64,000 bases of DNA from Zonotrichia leucophrys gambelii (taxonomy: Eukaryota > Chordata > Aves > Passeriformes > Passerellidae). How positions within the stretch are numbered: the first letter of the stretch is position 1; every line of letters starts with the position of its first letter. The stretch lies in contig NC_088172.1 in NCBI RefSeq assembly GCF_028769735.1, forward strand, positions 67,604,631 to 67,668,630, written 5' to 3'. A program made the translations under genes and the position numbers. The notes under the pieces were generated by a model, which was not told the origin of the DNA, did not search any database, and saw only the letters and a program-made list of their open reading frames with translations. This document shows positions 26,703-39,476 of the stretch, in pieces.

Positions 26703-29700
26703 TGTTATAGAACTCGAGTAGATGGACTTTTGGTCCAGCAGAATACTGTCACTATTGTCTGTCATTATGCTTCTCTGGGATTTATGTACCACCCGTTGTT
26801 AGAATTGTGAGTCAGATTGTCTTAACTCATTTGAATATGCTGGAAAAGAAACTGGGTTCTTATAGCACATTGTTTATGGATCTTCTTAGATAAGCTGCAA
26901 GAGGTCTCTTCAGTTATAGCAATAAGGCATCTTTGAAACTCTTTGGAGACAGCACCTTATTCAGACTTATGTTAGCTGCAGTACTGAGGTAAATTGTTCT
27001 TTCTGTCAACCTGCAGTATGCAGAGATACCCATAAGTGATGATCTTTGGCTACAGAAAAAAAAGTTTCTCTAGTTGAAATTGCTGAGTAACAGTGATTAA
27101 GAGATTTTCTCACATTTCATTTTTTAATGTGAAGGTAGAATGTTTTGTCTGTTTTATTGTTTGTTCATGTAGCAGGAGGGGAGCTCTTTCACAGGGTGCT
27201 TGGTCCTTATCCTAACGTGCTGGTTTAATTTCATCTGTCGTTAAGTATAGGGAGTGAAAGGGAAAGAAAAAAAAGATGATGGTGTTGATGAGCAACAAGG
27301 ATTAGGAAATTAATAAGACACAATTCCATAATAGGTGTGGGAGGAGAAATGCCTGTGAATTTTTGAAGAGTTTATAGCAATTGGGCGTAACTGACATCAG
27401 GTTTTGGTGACTGGAGTGGGGAGATGGCAACAAACTTGTTACATTTATACTAATTCAGTCCAAGAGGGCTCATTGTGAACACTTGGAAATATCTTCACGA
27501 AGCGCATTAGGTATTTTTATAGCAACAAAGAGATGTTTATTCTGGGGGACTTGCTGGGCTGTGATTTTTGGATTTACAGTAAACACTCAGGGAGACTTGT
27601 CAAAACAACTTTTTAAGCTAGTAAGTACCCAGTGACCCTTCTTTTTAAATCAGAGTTGTCATGATCCACACAGTGAGTGCCCTTTTGGAAGAGGCGGTTA
27701 TTTCAAATAGAATTTTAAATTATGAGAATGTGCTTTTTTGGCATTGTATTACCTAGGAAGCCATGTCATTGTGTCACCTGCTGGTTTGCCATCATATGTT
27801 TCATGGTCAATCATAAATGTCCTTGAAGAATAATCTTAGTTCTCCCTATTGTTTATTACTTTTCTTAAACAAAATTTTAGTTTTACAGATAATTGTTTTT
27901 ACAAATGTTTGCTATTACCAGGTTGTGTTTTACAAACTGTTCTCTGGCCAAAACAATTTTTGGAGAAAGTAACTGTCATCTCCCCACTTACCAATATGAT
28001 TGTATTAAAAAAAAAAATTATTTCTGAGGAGTAAACAGTGGCCATAAATCTCTGATACATTTCAGTGTTTGAGGTGGCAGCCAACTGTATATACCAAGTA
28101 CAGTAAATATATAGATATTCATCCAAGTACAGAGAAAATGGCGCCATATAATAGAGGAAAATGGCATTTGCAAGTATTTTCTTGTGTTCTGAGAGGGTCT
28201 TTTCCTCCATCAAAAACTCTTTGTTGCATTGATTAATAAAAGTTATCAAATTTTGAATCAACACAATTTGAGCATGTATATAGAAACAATTTTGGCTCTT
28301 CAAAATTCACAGTAGGTGTCACAGACACTGTGATTTGTCATGGTCCAGTCCAGCATCTTTTAGTGACCATTTTTAGATCTAAACACTGAGTGAGCTATTG
28401 GCCCATGTTGGCAGTTTTGTACTTCACAAACAGGTCTTTGTGATTGGAGAATGCACAGGCTCAAATTCAGGACTAAATACTACCACTGTATGTTTCTACA
28501 CAGTCAGATTTATTTAAACATCGCCAAGATCGCCCTTTTTCATAGGGACATAAACAAGATTGTTTTAAACACACTTTGCAGAAACTCACCAAAACGAAGA
28601 TGTTTTTCTGGATAGTATAGGTGATTTGAATGTTTTCTTTGCAGTGTGACAATGGCAATGCAGTTTCTGTTCACAAGTGTGGGTAACTTATTATAATTTG
28701 GAATTCAGCATTTTTTAGTTTATCTAGCTGTCCATCAGCTACATGTGGAGATGCTTCTGGAGCATTTTCTAGGAAAATACAAGTACCGAGAGAATCTAGC
28801 AATATTTCTGGGGACAGCTTAAAAAAATTAATTGGCTGGATTTCTGATTGTTAGCAGTGCCAAAATAGTTATTTTAATAGAAACAATGAAAGGAATAAAA
28901 CTACATACACAGAATCCTCAGGAATAAATGTCATGTTGGAAGTTCAGCTTGTTTCTTTTCATTTTTCTTCTTGTGAATCTACTTAAAGGGAGAGAATATT
29001 TGATTTAGATTTTCTTCATTCTTAATAAATGTGTATAAGATCTTGGATACTACTGGAGTTAAAATAATTGTTTTCCTTTACTTTTGTGGCACATCCTAAA
29101 GTAAAAAATTATTTCAAATAGTACTATATTTTCTCTGGAAGTTTTCACAGCTCCACAATTAATTAGCTGAGTTTTTGAAGAGCTCTCTCTTCTACAGACT
29201 TAAGAAATTATTGGCTTTTTCTGAGTGATTGTCTTTATGTAGAACTTCAGGCACTGAAGTGACACTCAGTGTCATCTATTAATCTTTGTACCTTATTTTC
29301 CTTTTGATAAGTAGGCAGAATGAAGCCCGGTGTTACTAAATTTTCTCTACCTCTCTAGGCTTATAATTTTTAAATATATATTAATACATTTCTTAATTCT
29401 AGGACTGTTAGGAGTGGCACAATTTTGCTCGGTTTTCATTCCAAGGTCTGCCATTTCTTTTTACATGTTACAGTAATGGAATGATTTTCCTTGGTCTCAA
29501 GGTTCTCTCTGTCTCATGTTATGTCCAAATCCCTCCGGTATGGTTATCTCTTACTACTCTTTCTGAAGATGGAATTTCTTAAAGAGTGCAGAAACAGAAG
29601 CAATTTTTGTACAGTAATTAGGGGAGATTTGTGTCAGAGACAGGAAATCAGGAGCTTTCTGACTTCATAAAACTTTGGTGAATTCTGATTCCACTTTTAC

Positions 29701-32700
29701 CTCTTAGGGCAGGAGCTCTTATTAAATATTTTTTTCCGACTGTTTTCATATCCTTGAGGCTTCATTTGTGCACCTCAAAAGGTCAATGAAAACCTTTGCT
29801 GTGGTAAGTGACAAGCTCACACATTTTAATAAGGAGAATAAAGTAAAAGAAGGACAGGCATTTTTTCATTCTTACCAGGACCTCTTTTTGGACATTTGCA
29901 TCAGATATCGCCTTTGGTTTTGAAAATGTTTTTAAAACGTGTCCGGGATCCAAGCCTAGAGGAGGAATCAGAGGAAACTGGCTTGGTAACACTTAAGGAA
30001 ACAGATTAGGAATCCGGAGAAAGTATTGAATTTCTGTTCTGACTTCTCAGTAATCATGTTATCTCAGTCTGACCTTTGCTTTGAAAGTACCTCAGATTAG
30101 TTGCAAGAGATTGTATTTAGTTAAATGTATTTCATTTGACGTATTTAATCTTTGCAAATTTTCCTTTTAGTGGTTGCGCAAAGTCTATGTTGAGTTCCAG
30201 ATACCAGCATCTATATACACGGGAAAAACCCACAAAGTTGCAGTTCGTTTTGTTAATTTTAATAGAAAGGCCTGGGTAAATGCAAAAGCAGAATGTTTTT
30301 TTTCCATAGAAAAGATATCTGGAAATCCTTATGACCAGTTGAAATGCTGCAGAAAAATACATGCAGAACAGTGGTGCCTTTCTTTGAGTTGATGATACAA
30401 AGTACTTGTTGTTTTGCTCCTAAAACACATCTAAAGATTAAGTCCCTGTGACTGTCTAAAAAGTTACTCTATGCAAAAAATAGGTTTAAAAAAATTGTCA
30501 GTACCTAAGTATTTGCTCCTGCCTTTCATACTGAGCTTGTATCAGAAGAACCCTCCAAACTTGCTTGTAAATCCTCATCTTACTGAGTTCTTGAGCAAAT
30601 AAAGAATCTTACAAATTTTCTCACTACTAGTTTCAGCATTTACTAGAAAATTACTGCTCTGAAGATTAGTGTTTCAAAGATACTGTGGCATAATACATGA
30701 AAAACTGAGCTGCTCTGTCAGTAGAGAAGCTTAGAAAACAGCTTACCTGCTTATCCCATTACAGCTTACACATGCTTTTTGTAAACATCCTTGGCAATAT
30801 TCCCAGTCAAGATAGGGATATGAAGTGGCTTTATCAAGTGGTTTCCTTCTTTCCCTTATGTACTGAAAGGAGAGCCCTTTGGGGAAGCATAGGACGGATG
30901 AGAAAAGGACAAAAGCAAGACTAGATGTGTGTAGGCTACAGAAAGGAGGAGTGGATTGTGTAATCTCTTGGTGATGGCAGGCTGAGACACTCACCCTTTT
31001 CAACTAATTAGCACCCCATAGTTGCAAACAAATATGTAGTATTTTTCCCTAATTTTTTTCTTGCTGTTTTCCATTCCTGTGATGCTACAGGTCCTGGATT
31101 TCTTTGGGCTTAAAGAAAACCTAATTTCTTGGATATAACAAGTTGCATTTTAATTAATAATTCCTGTTTATATTATTATAGCTGTCAACTTAAACCAGCA
31201 TGCTAGAGTAGGTTTCTAGAAGAATGCACGCAGTTATATACTTGTTTCATGTTTGTGGGAAATCCTTTTATGCATCAAATTAAAGGACACTTGCTAAATT
31301 ATGTATAGAAAAAGAGGTAAGTTTAGTGACTGGTAATATTTTAAATAAGAACTTTTTAAGTACTTAATAAGGATTTTTGCTTGTTTTCATAATTGCAAAG
31401 TAATGTTAAGTAGGAGAACACAGGATTCCATCATTAAAAATTTTCTGAATATTTAATTTGCTGTGTTTTCTGTGGATCAAATTATGTGCAGTAGGATTAT
31501 GACTAGCATTGATCAACTGATAGACTAAATTGAAAGACTGTTTTCCTTTATTTTTGCACTCTAAACTACCTCCCAATATATTGCCAAAAAGAATGTGTCT
31601 TTGGGGACATAACTCCGTCTGCACCACACAACTGGCTGCCAAGTCTTTCCACTGGAAAGCCAGCCATTATTTTCTACTCTCTGCTGCACAGTAGTGTGCA
31701 TCTGCCCATTTACAGCACTGAGCCTAGCTTTTTATTTTATGCTAATATTTGTATTTGATATTCATAGGAATAAATTTTCTCTAGCCTTGTAGGTCATATT
31801 TCTCCCAAAACTGAAATATAATAGGTCCTGGTTTTTTTCAAATGTTTTTGAAAAAGTTGTAGTCTCTAGCAATGAGTTTTTCTTGGAACCGAACACATTT
31901 TTACCCTGTCATTGATTTTGTAGGCACACCTTATCCAATTTCATTGCCGTACTACAGTCGGCATGGAAAAAAAAAAGTAAATTAGGGAGTAGGTTTGGAT
32001 TCTTCCAGTATATCTGGAATTGTAATGGAAAAGAAAGTATTAAAGTCAATAATACTGTCTAAATCAGTTACTGGAATCACAGGCATCTTTTAGAACAAGG
32101 TTAGGGAATCTGTCATGCTGTCAAAGCACATTTCTCTCCATGCTTGTTTTCTACTTGAGATTTGACTAAATAATTCAAAACTAGGAGGCTGAAGATAATT
32201 TTCAATCTTAATGTCCTCCCTCTTTACCTGTTCCTAAAATATTATCATCTAAATATTCAATCCTAAATCATTTAGATGCAGGATGGACCAAAAGAAAAAT
32301 TATACTCAGAGGTATGGCTTAGCAGTGTTGGTCTTGATTGTTAAGAAGTATTTCAAGATTTGAAGAGAATAGTGTGAATTCTTACATAAACCTTTCTCTG
32401 CGTGCTCTACAGGTGCCTAAAACATATTAGAGTTTCTTACTTATTCCAGTCCTGTGCAAAAGGAAACTAATAAATAGAAATGAATGTTGAGGGGATCATC
32501 ATGTTCTTTGACTGGAAGAACCCATTAAATCTGGACACCACTGCAACGACTGCATTTTACTAAAGAGGATGTGTCCATGTTTCCAACCTGAAGGAAGCTG
32601 TAACTGCATTTTGTTTTATTAAATATTAAGCTATTATGTATGAATGAACTTGTCATGTTAAAAAAATTAAGTAACAATCCTCTTAGCAACGACAACTTTC

Positions 32701-33141
32701 AATGCTTCCTTGAAAGTCTTAGGATTCTCAGGCTCCTTTAGTTGGTCTTGAATAGCCCAGTCATTAGGACACTGAATGTCAATGAATCCTATCAGGCCAA
32801 GTGATGCTCACTCAGGCCAGAACTGTCTTGTTCCCAGGAAATAACTCTGTGGTTGATTTAAGCCTGCACTGTCTGCCCTCAGCTTCCATCCCTGGGTGTG
32901 TATATCCAGCCTTTCCCATGCACTGGTCGTTTTGCTTATGTAATTGTAGATTATATCTATGGCTCAGCCACAGCTGTAAACTGCCTCAAGGCAGTGGGGA
33001 GAGCACAGAGGTGGCAGTTCAGGCTCAAAGTGGTTTCTGCTGGTGTGGACCTGCACCTTGAAAATCCTTTCTAGATAGTTTAATCTCTTCTGGAAAAGAG
33101 TTTCAGATATTCTGATCTGAGATGGCATCAGTGTGATCGGA

Positions 33142-33211
33142 TTTAGTAATAGACAAACATCGACAAAACACTGGATATGGTTTAGGTAATAGAATCCCAG
33201 AACGGTTTGGT
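33142..33211 (+). repeat. 70-bp inverted repeat, left arm
   Basis: The left arm pairs with 33274-33343. The two arms are reverse complements over 70 bp with two mismatches. The arm contains about 45 bp of unique-looking intron sequence followed by the terminal bases of a minus-strand CR1 element. Confidence 0.93.
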
Positions 33212-33278
33212 TTAGAAGGACCCTTAAAGATCATCTAATTCCAAGCCCTCTGCTGTGGGCAGGGACACCTTTCACCAA
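33186..33278 (-). mobile_element. CR1 LINE 3'-end fragment, minus strand
   Basis: Short CR1 3' terminus read as its reverse complement. On the + strand it shows AGAATCCCAGAACGGTTTGG, AAGGACCCTTAAAGATCATC and GGGCAGGGACACCTTTCAC, which match the usual avian CR1 3' region. The match is cut off where the inverted arm begins near 33274. It has no coding capacity. Confidence 0.85.
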
Positions 33279-33343
33279 ACCATTCTGTGATTCTATTACC
33301 TAAACCATATCCAGTGTTTTGTCGATGTTTGTCTATTACTAAA
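33274..33343 (-). repeat. 70-bp inverted repeat, right arm
   Basis: The right arm is the reverse complement of 33142-33211 with two mismatches, separated from it by a 62-bp spacer of CR1 sequence. It ends CTATTACTAAA at 33343. Because the arm includes the non-CR1 flank as well as the CR1 tip, it is an inverted copy of the insertion junction rather than a second CR1 insertion. Confidence 0.93.
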
Positions 33344-35789
33344 GATTTGTGCTTTGAAATTGTACATGTCCCTTTTTGAGTCATTTTCTATGCAGGTATC
33401 AAAGCAAGGACTTTCCAAGAATGACGTGCTAGACTGAGTAAAATAAGCACAGAGAGGACGGGTGCTTAAATGAGTTAAACATTAACACAGATTGTACTAA
33501 TAAAAGTTGCAGAGAGAAGTGGTGTGCATTTGAATAAATCTGCACATATGGGAGCTGGTATATATTAATTTGGAGTGAAAGTTGAATTTTCAGTTTGTTA
33601 GCTATGTCTTTTTATAGTAAATCCATCTTGGCACATTTTGAAGATGACAGGAATTTGCATCTTATTCAAGTTAATTAGAATCCTAGCAGACACCACTTTA
33701 CCAAGTCAAGACATTGCTGTGTCTGGAGGAAAGACAATAGAAAGTAAGGCAATCAGTTACAAATGAGTGATTCCAAAGTGAATTCAGTGTAGGCTAAGAA
33801 TTCAAAATAGTGGAGAGAAGTGTGGGTAAAGAAACTCAGGTATCAAATAAGCCAGTGTGGCACAGCATTTAAAAGCATTGACCTATGTGCTAGATGAATT
33901 TGGCTGGCCTTTTGTTCATTTCCTAAGAATATCACCTCAGAGAATAACATTTTTGTGTGCATTACTTCTGGAGCCATTTTATTCTTACTTATTGTGCATC
34001 ATAGTATAAATTTTATATATGCATTTAAAGAAAAGCAAATGTAACAGGCTTTTTCCCTTTCAGCTGTCTTAGAGACTGTCAAACTTGAAGTCCTTTTTAT
34101 AGAATTCAGGCTCAGAATGCATGGAGTAACTTGGAAGTGACCCTGGAAAATAAATTATTGTTTTATAGAGCTTTATTCTGCATTTCTTTTGTGCTTTTGT
34201 TTTATTTGGCATAATTGTTTTTGTATACTAACTCATAAATGTGATTTTATAACCCTTATTGATACTTTTATGCTATTTTGAATCCAGCAGCTTTATTTGC
34301 AATATTGCTGTCTTTTTTTGTATAGTTAGTGTTGTCTAATGAACTTATAAATACTTCACTCTACTAGAATTTTAATAATGCCATCTGTTCACTTGATGGA
34401 AAATGGCAAAGCACACTGAAGCGACTACCTTTTTTTTTTTCTTCTTGACAGCTGTATTTTTAAAGCTTATGATTTAAGTTTCCAGCATTCTTTTTTCATT
34501 AACAGTAGCAGTGAACAATATTGGAAACAAAAGGATTTTTTTTGTGCAAATCTTACCTTGTGACTTATGTGTCTGGCTTTCTTTAGATGCAGTTTGAGTT
34601 TTTTTGATCTGTGTAAACAGCAAGTTTGTTGTTTTTTTTTTTTCTGAATCTCGTTTTCCATCATGGCAGAAAGTAAAATAATCCTAGAGAGGTCATCACT
34701 GTTGGTTGCATCTGACGTCTTTGTCCAAGCTGCTTGCTCTTCCTGGCATCTTTGTCCCTCTCTCCTTGCACGTCCTCCTTTTGAAACTATTTTGAAAGTC
34801 TTTTGGTCTTCTTTGGGGTTTCAGTGTTGCTTTATTTAATTATGTTAATGTTTGTGTTTTGAACTGCCAGCGTATTATGTAGTTATTAGGCTGTTCCCTT
34901 TGGTGTAATGTTTGGTGACGTAATCTCACTCCTGCAGTTAGTTGTCAAAACAAGTGGCCTGATGTCTAGAAATGGTCAGGTCCCCTGGCAGCTTCTGGGG
35001 GAGTCAGTGCTGCATGTGAAAATTGGGTGGCCTTGTATGTATGCCTGAGTAGATGTCAGACCCAAATGTGTTAATTAACACAGCTCTGGTGTTTCTGAAC
35101 TAGGTAGATGTAGTATATAAAGAAGTGTCTAAGAAGCAGTTGTATCACGGGATTTGTTTTTCCAAATTCCTCATCCAAGTAGTTGTGTGACGCTTGCTTA
35201 CATAAGGAACTCGTGTTGGTGTTGACAGAGCTCTGTGGCAGGCCTGCTGAAGGAATTTGGGAAGAACGATGCTGTAACTGACAAATTTTGCGATTCCTCA
35301 ATCATGACTGTTTCAAAACTATTTTGAAGGCATGGTGAGAAGGGACTTAGATTATGAATTACCCTTTTCATACTTGCAGGAATAGATTTCTCGCTTGGTT
35401 GCTGGCTCTCAGTGTGTGATCATTAGTAGTTCTCTTAGATTGACAATCTGGGAGATAGACACAGCTCCTTATCCCAGCAGGCGGCAGCTACAGCCGTGCT
35501 GAAGAGGTGCGGCTTGCTCTGGTTCCCTTTATTCCACCGACAGAAGTGGTACTTCCACTTTCTCTTACTGCTGTGTTAGATATAGTTTATTAGCTTTCCA
35601 GCTGATTTCTTTATGTATTTCCTGATTTCTTATTAAGTATTTCAATTAATTTACCATCTGCATTGGATTTTGTTAGTTAAATAAAAAATGTACATGAAAG
35701 TAATTTTGTCTTGCATGAACACATCCAGTTCTTCATTTACTCTAAGCTTGTAGATCTGAATTTGCATTTTTCCTTTGGATATTGCTTGG

Positions 35790-35820
35790 TTTTTTTCCCT
35801 TTTTTTTTTTTTTTCCTTTC
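35790..35820 (+). repeat. T-rich tract
   Basis: Runs of T interrupted by CCC, including about 14 Ts, followed at 35858-35869 by a short (GT)n. Confidence 0.85.
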
Positions 35821-38800
35821 CAAATTCCTCGTGAAATTTCCAGTTTAATCTCTTCTCTGTGTGTGTGTGAGTCACATTTGCCTTGCAACCCCTAAGGAAG
35901 GGATGATTTCTGTCACCAAGTGTTTCTCATGTTCATAATTGCAGAGATACTGTGATTTACCTCCCTTTCTTATGATTTAATGATTCAAGGAGCTAGATTC
36001 TTATGATAGGACTGTCATCAGTGCCTGATAGTACAGCCAGCCCTCAGTTTGAAGCCTGTGTCAAAGTTTCTGTACTGAGAGTTGGCATGCAGTACATTTG
36101 TTGGCATAGTGGAGCACGTGGATGTGCTGGTGGGCATATGCAGAAATCATCAGTCCACTGAGGACTGAGTTCTACCTGTAAATTTTTATGGAACCTCCTC
36201 TTGGAGAACCAGTCTGGGTCAAAGGATAATCTGGATGCTGACGTGCCAAGGCATTTAATATCTCCTGATGCATGTGGACCGCTAGGTGCTGGGACTTTGT
36301 GATGTGTTCTGTTGTTGGAGTGTCTGATGTTGGCTGTTCCAGCATGTCCAGGAGTACACAAGACCAGTCAGAGCTAAATAAACAGAGCTTCATTGGAAAC
36401 ACTCTTGTTTTCAGCCAGGGACAACTGGTATTCGTCACGTTTTTATCTTGTCTTTTAGTAAGCTCACTGGTCAATAGCCTTCCTCAATTACTTCACATAA
36501 CCTTAACATCATCTTAGGGTTTCACAAGTGGCTGAGCTTCTACAACTTAGTGCATGATCATTGTCACGTGAGCAGTGAGAATCGGCAGAGTAAATCAACA
36601 CACCTACTCATCATTGGGGTATTTAACTTCCTTTCATTTCAAGGAATTGGGTACCACACTGCTTTGGAGATTTTTTTTGAATCATAGTGCATGTATCCCT
36701 GCCTGGAAACTTTTCTAAATCTGGCCTAGCATGTTTAATACTGCACCTGCTATTAGAGAGAGGTAAATTTTTCCTTTGTTCAAATGTCAGTAGAAGAATA
36801 CTGAAATCCACAACACCTTGGGTTTTTTTGTTGTTGTTGTAGAGCAGCCAAAAAGATAATTTTTAAAATTATTTTTTTCTTGTATCATTCCTGTGAACTA
36901 TAATTATCTGTCATTATAAAATCTTTTTAGAATAAAACTGACTACTTCAGGAATTCATAAGGTGCAGTCATTATCTTTCACGGAGAACTGTCTATAATTT
37001 TGTAGTTATATATTCTGTTCCTTTCCACACACTGAAGATATAATTTTATATATTTTTTAGCAGTCTTCTCATTGCAAGCAAAATGTTTTACTCACAGTGG
37101 TGGTACTGATAAGTAGTAAATAGTTCAATCTTCTCTTGGTTTCAATCTGTTCATCGTGTTAGTGTAACATGTCATTTTTCAAAGACTCTAAAGTCATGAA
37201 TTATCTTCACATCATTATTCTGTAATATTCAACTCAGTCACTGAGAGCTTGATTATGATTACTAACAAATCAGCTGAAATGTCCTAAAAGCAAAAAGGCT
37301 TAATTTGTAAATTTTAATCTGTCTTTTTCATCTTCAGGTTTTTTGCTTGATTAATTTAAATATTTTTTCAGTTTCTTGGTTTTCAATCTCCGGAGTAAAG
37401 TAAATAAAATACATCACTTATCCAAATGTACCAGTGTTGTAGTTACAGTATGATTTCTTCAGAGGGATTGAAATGATTCCCCTGACATAAATGTTTCACA
37501 CTGGATCACTGCACCCTCTCACGTGGTAACCTATCCTCTCAAGCTCTAACGATCCCTTACCCTTGTTGACGTTAGCAAACTTTTCCTCTGGGGCATTTTC
37601 TTTTGTTTCTTTTGTCAGCTGTTCTAAAGAGAGGAAAACTACTCTGTCTTGATACATCTGCAAATTCTGAGGATGTTACTGCAAAGTTCAGTAACATGAC
37701 AGTTTTTTCCAATGTAGTCAGAGGTGCAGAAAGACAAAAATCAGGCAGGTTGCAAAGCTTCCTGTTCTACTTTTGATTCTCTATAGTGATAAACAGTGAA
37801 ATCTGAAAATTTTAAACAACTTATTGAGAGTTCAATAGCTTACAGTTTTATTACATGGACATGTTTTTCCCCAAAAAACCATCTTTTATGTTCCTACATG
37901 GAAGGGAGACAAGAATACAGTGATCAAAAAGGTAGTGATGAAAACAAAATAGAAATAATTAAAAGTGAAAAGTTCACTAAAAATGTTGGTATCTGATTCT
38001 CTGTCTCCCCAGGGTAAGTGAAATATTACATTCTTCCAAACACGTGTAAGATTATTGTGTTCTCTTGCTGTCACTGAGCCATATGCAGTATTTCCTGCTC
38101 CAGAAGCTGACAATCTGCTGAAATTTCTTGATCTGTTTGGGCCAACAATCTTGGAAGCCTCGCTCCATGCCAGGGATGGGGAACCTCAGGGCACTGAGCT
38201 GTGTGATCCCATCCCTTGCCTTGTTGGGCTCAGAGTGGGCTGCACATGGATGTTGGGAAAGCAGGAGGCAGTGCCTTTCCTTAAAGTTCCCCAGGCATCT
38301 TATCAGTTGGGAACAGGTGTTCATGGTCTAGGAATAAACAAACTAAACTCCAGAGGCCCAGCAGGGTCCAGAAGGTGTGCATGTTTTTAAAATATCCAAA
38401 TGTCTTGCAGTGGACAAGATCCAATGGGGCTTTCTCAGGTTGCTGGAGCTTCGTAGGGCCTGCTTCGAGCAGTGTTCTCTTTTAATCATCTCTTTCAGCT
38501 CTGAATCACTATATATTACAGAAATGCCATGACATTTAATACAAGAAAGCATTTCTGTTTTCCAATCCATGCTGTAGCAGTTCTATTGATTTTAATGCAA
38601 TTGCTTAAGGTATATGTCTGAGTAGTATTTGAGCCAACGGCAATGTAATATTTTCCTTCTCTTTGAAAACACCTGCTGAATGCAATAAAACTTCGATTTT
38701 GAAGTTTGAATTTGCTATTTGAAAAATATTCAAGAGTGAAGAGGCATCTCTATTCAAAAGTGAGAAGACAAATTAGTAGTGATAATCTTCTTTCCTAGAT

Positions 38801-39435
38801 ACATTGAAATTGTGTTGCTACTGGATGAGAGTCTTCTTTCACCAAACATGCTAACGTGCCATGTAAGCAATTTTAAAGAAAGTTGCAGTGCAGCTAGTGG
38901 ACTGAAAGCCAGGCAGAATTATGTGTCAGAGGAGAAAAGCAGTAATTATGAGCATAAAGGTGTAGCTGTAAATGGGTAAGTATGAAAAAATAATGAACTC
39001 CTTTACATACTCTTCAGCCCATTGTCTTGTGGCTGCATTTGGTAATAAACAATGGTGATTGCACCTTGCTGACTGATAATATAGATGAACTAACCAGTTT
39101 AACACTCTTGTCATTCAACAGCCCTGTTGAATAGGATATGAAGTCATCGGCTAATTACCATAAAACACAATCATACACTTTCTTGGTAGAGCATATTTAC
39201 TGCTGGAAACTATTAAGTTTCTTCCTGATGGTCAGAGCCCAGGTTCCAACATGATTTTTGCTGAGGTGTATTAAACTTGAGACTTCTGTTGAATTTTATG
39301 GAGCTTTTAGCAGATGTGGAAAGGCCCTCCTTAGATTAGTTGAAGGTGCCACATACATTTTGGAGTTGAGGATTTTTATGGTCATGGATGTATAGGTGTG
39401 GAGCTACAATCCATCGGTATGTTTTGTACTAAGTG

Positions 39436-39476
39436 ATTAAGTACTTCGTACTTAATTGCTTAAGTACTAAGCAATT
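39436..39476. repeat. Two adjacent AT-rich hairpins
   Basis: ATTAAGTAC-TTC-GTACTTAAT (39436-39456, 9-bp arms, 3-nt loop) is followed, overlapping by three bases, by AATTGCTTA-AGTAC-TAAGCAATT (39454-39476, 9-bp arms, 5-nt loop). A larger imperfect inverted symmetry extends left to about 39426 (GTACTAAG against CTTAAGTAC). Confidence 0.88.

Noticed and set aside
30174..30392. 72-codon open frame beginning MRKVYVEFQIPAS
   Set aside because: It looks protein-like but matches no family I know and has open frames on both strands; likely chance.
35479..35545. Small CpG-bearing segment flanked by CAG and ACAG that looks exon-like
   Set aside because: Only four CpGs, no GT donor in suitable context, and no match to PDE10A; not enough for a feature.
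38052..38390. Overlapping open frames of 67-111 codons in a mildly GC-rich stretch
   Set aside because: No domain, no conserved motif and no clear splice context; consistent with fewer stops at higher GC.
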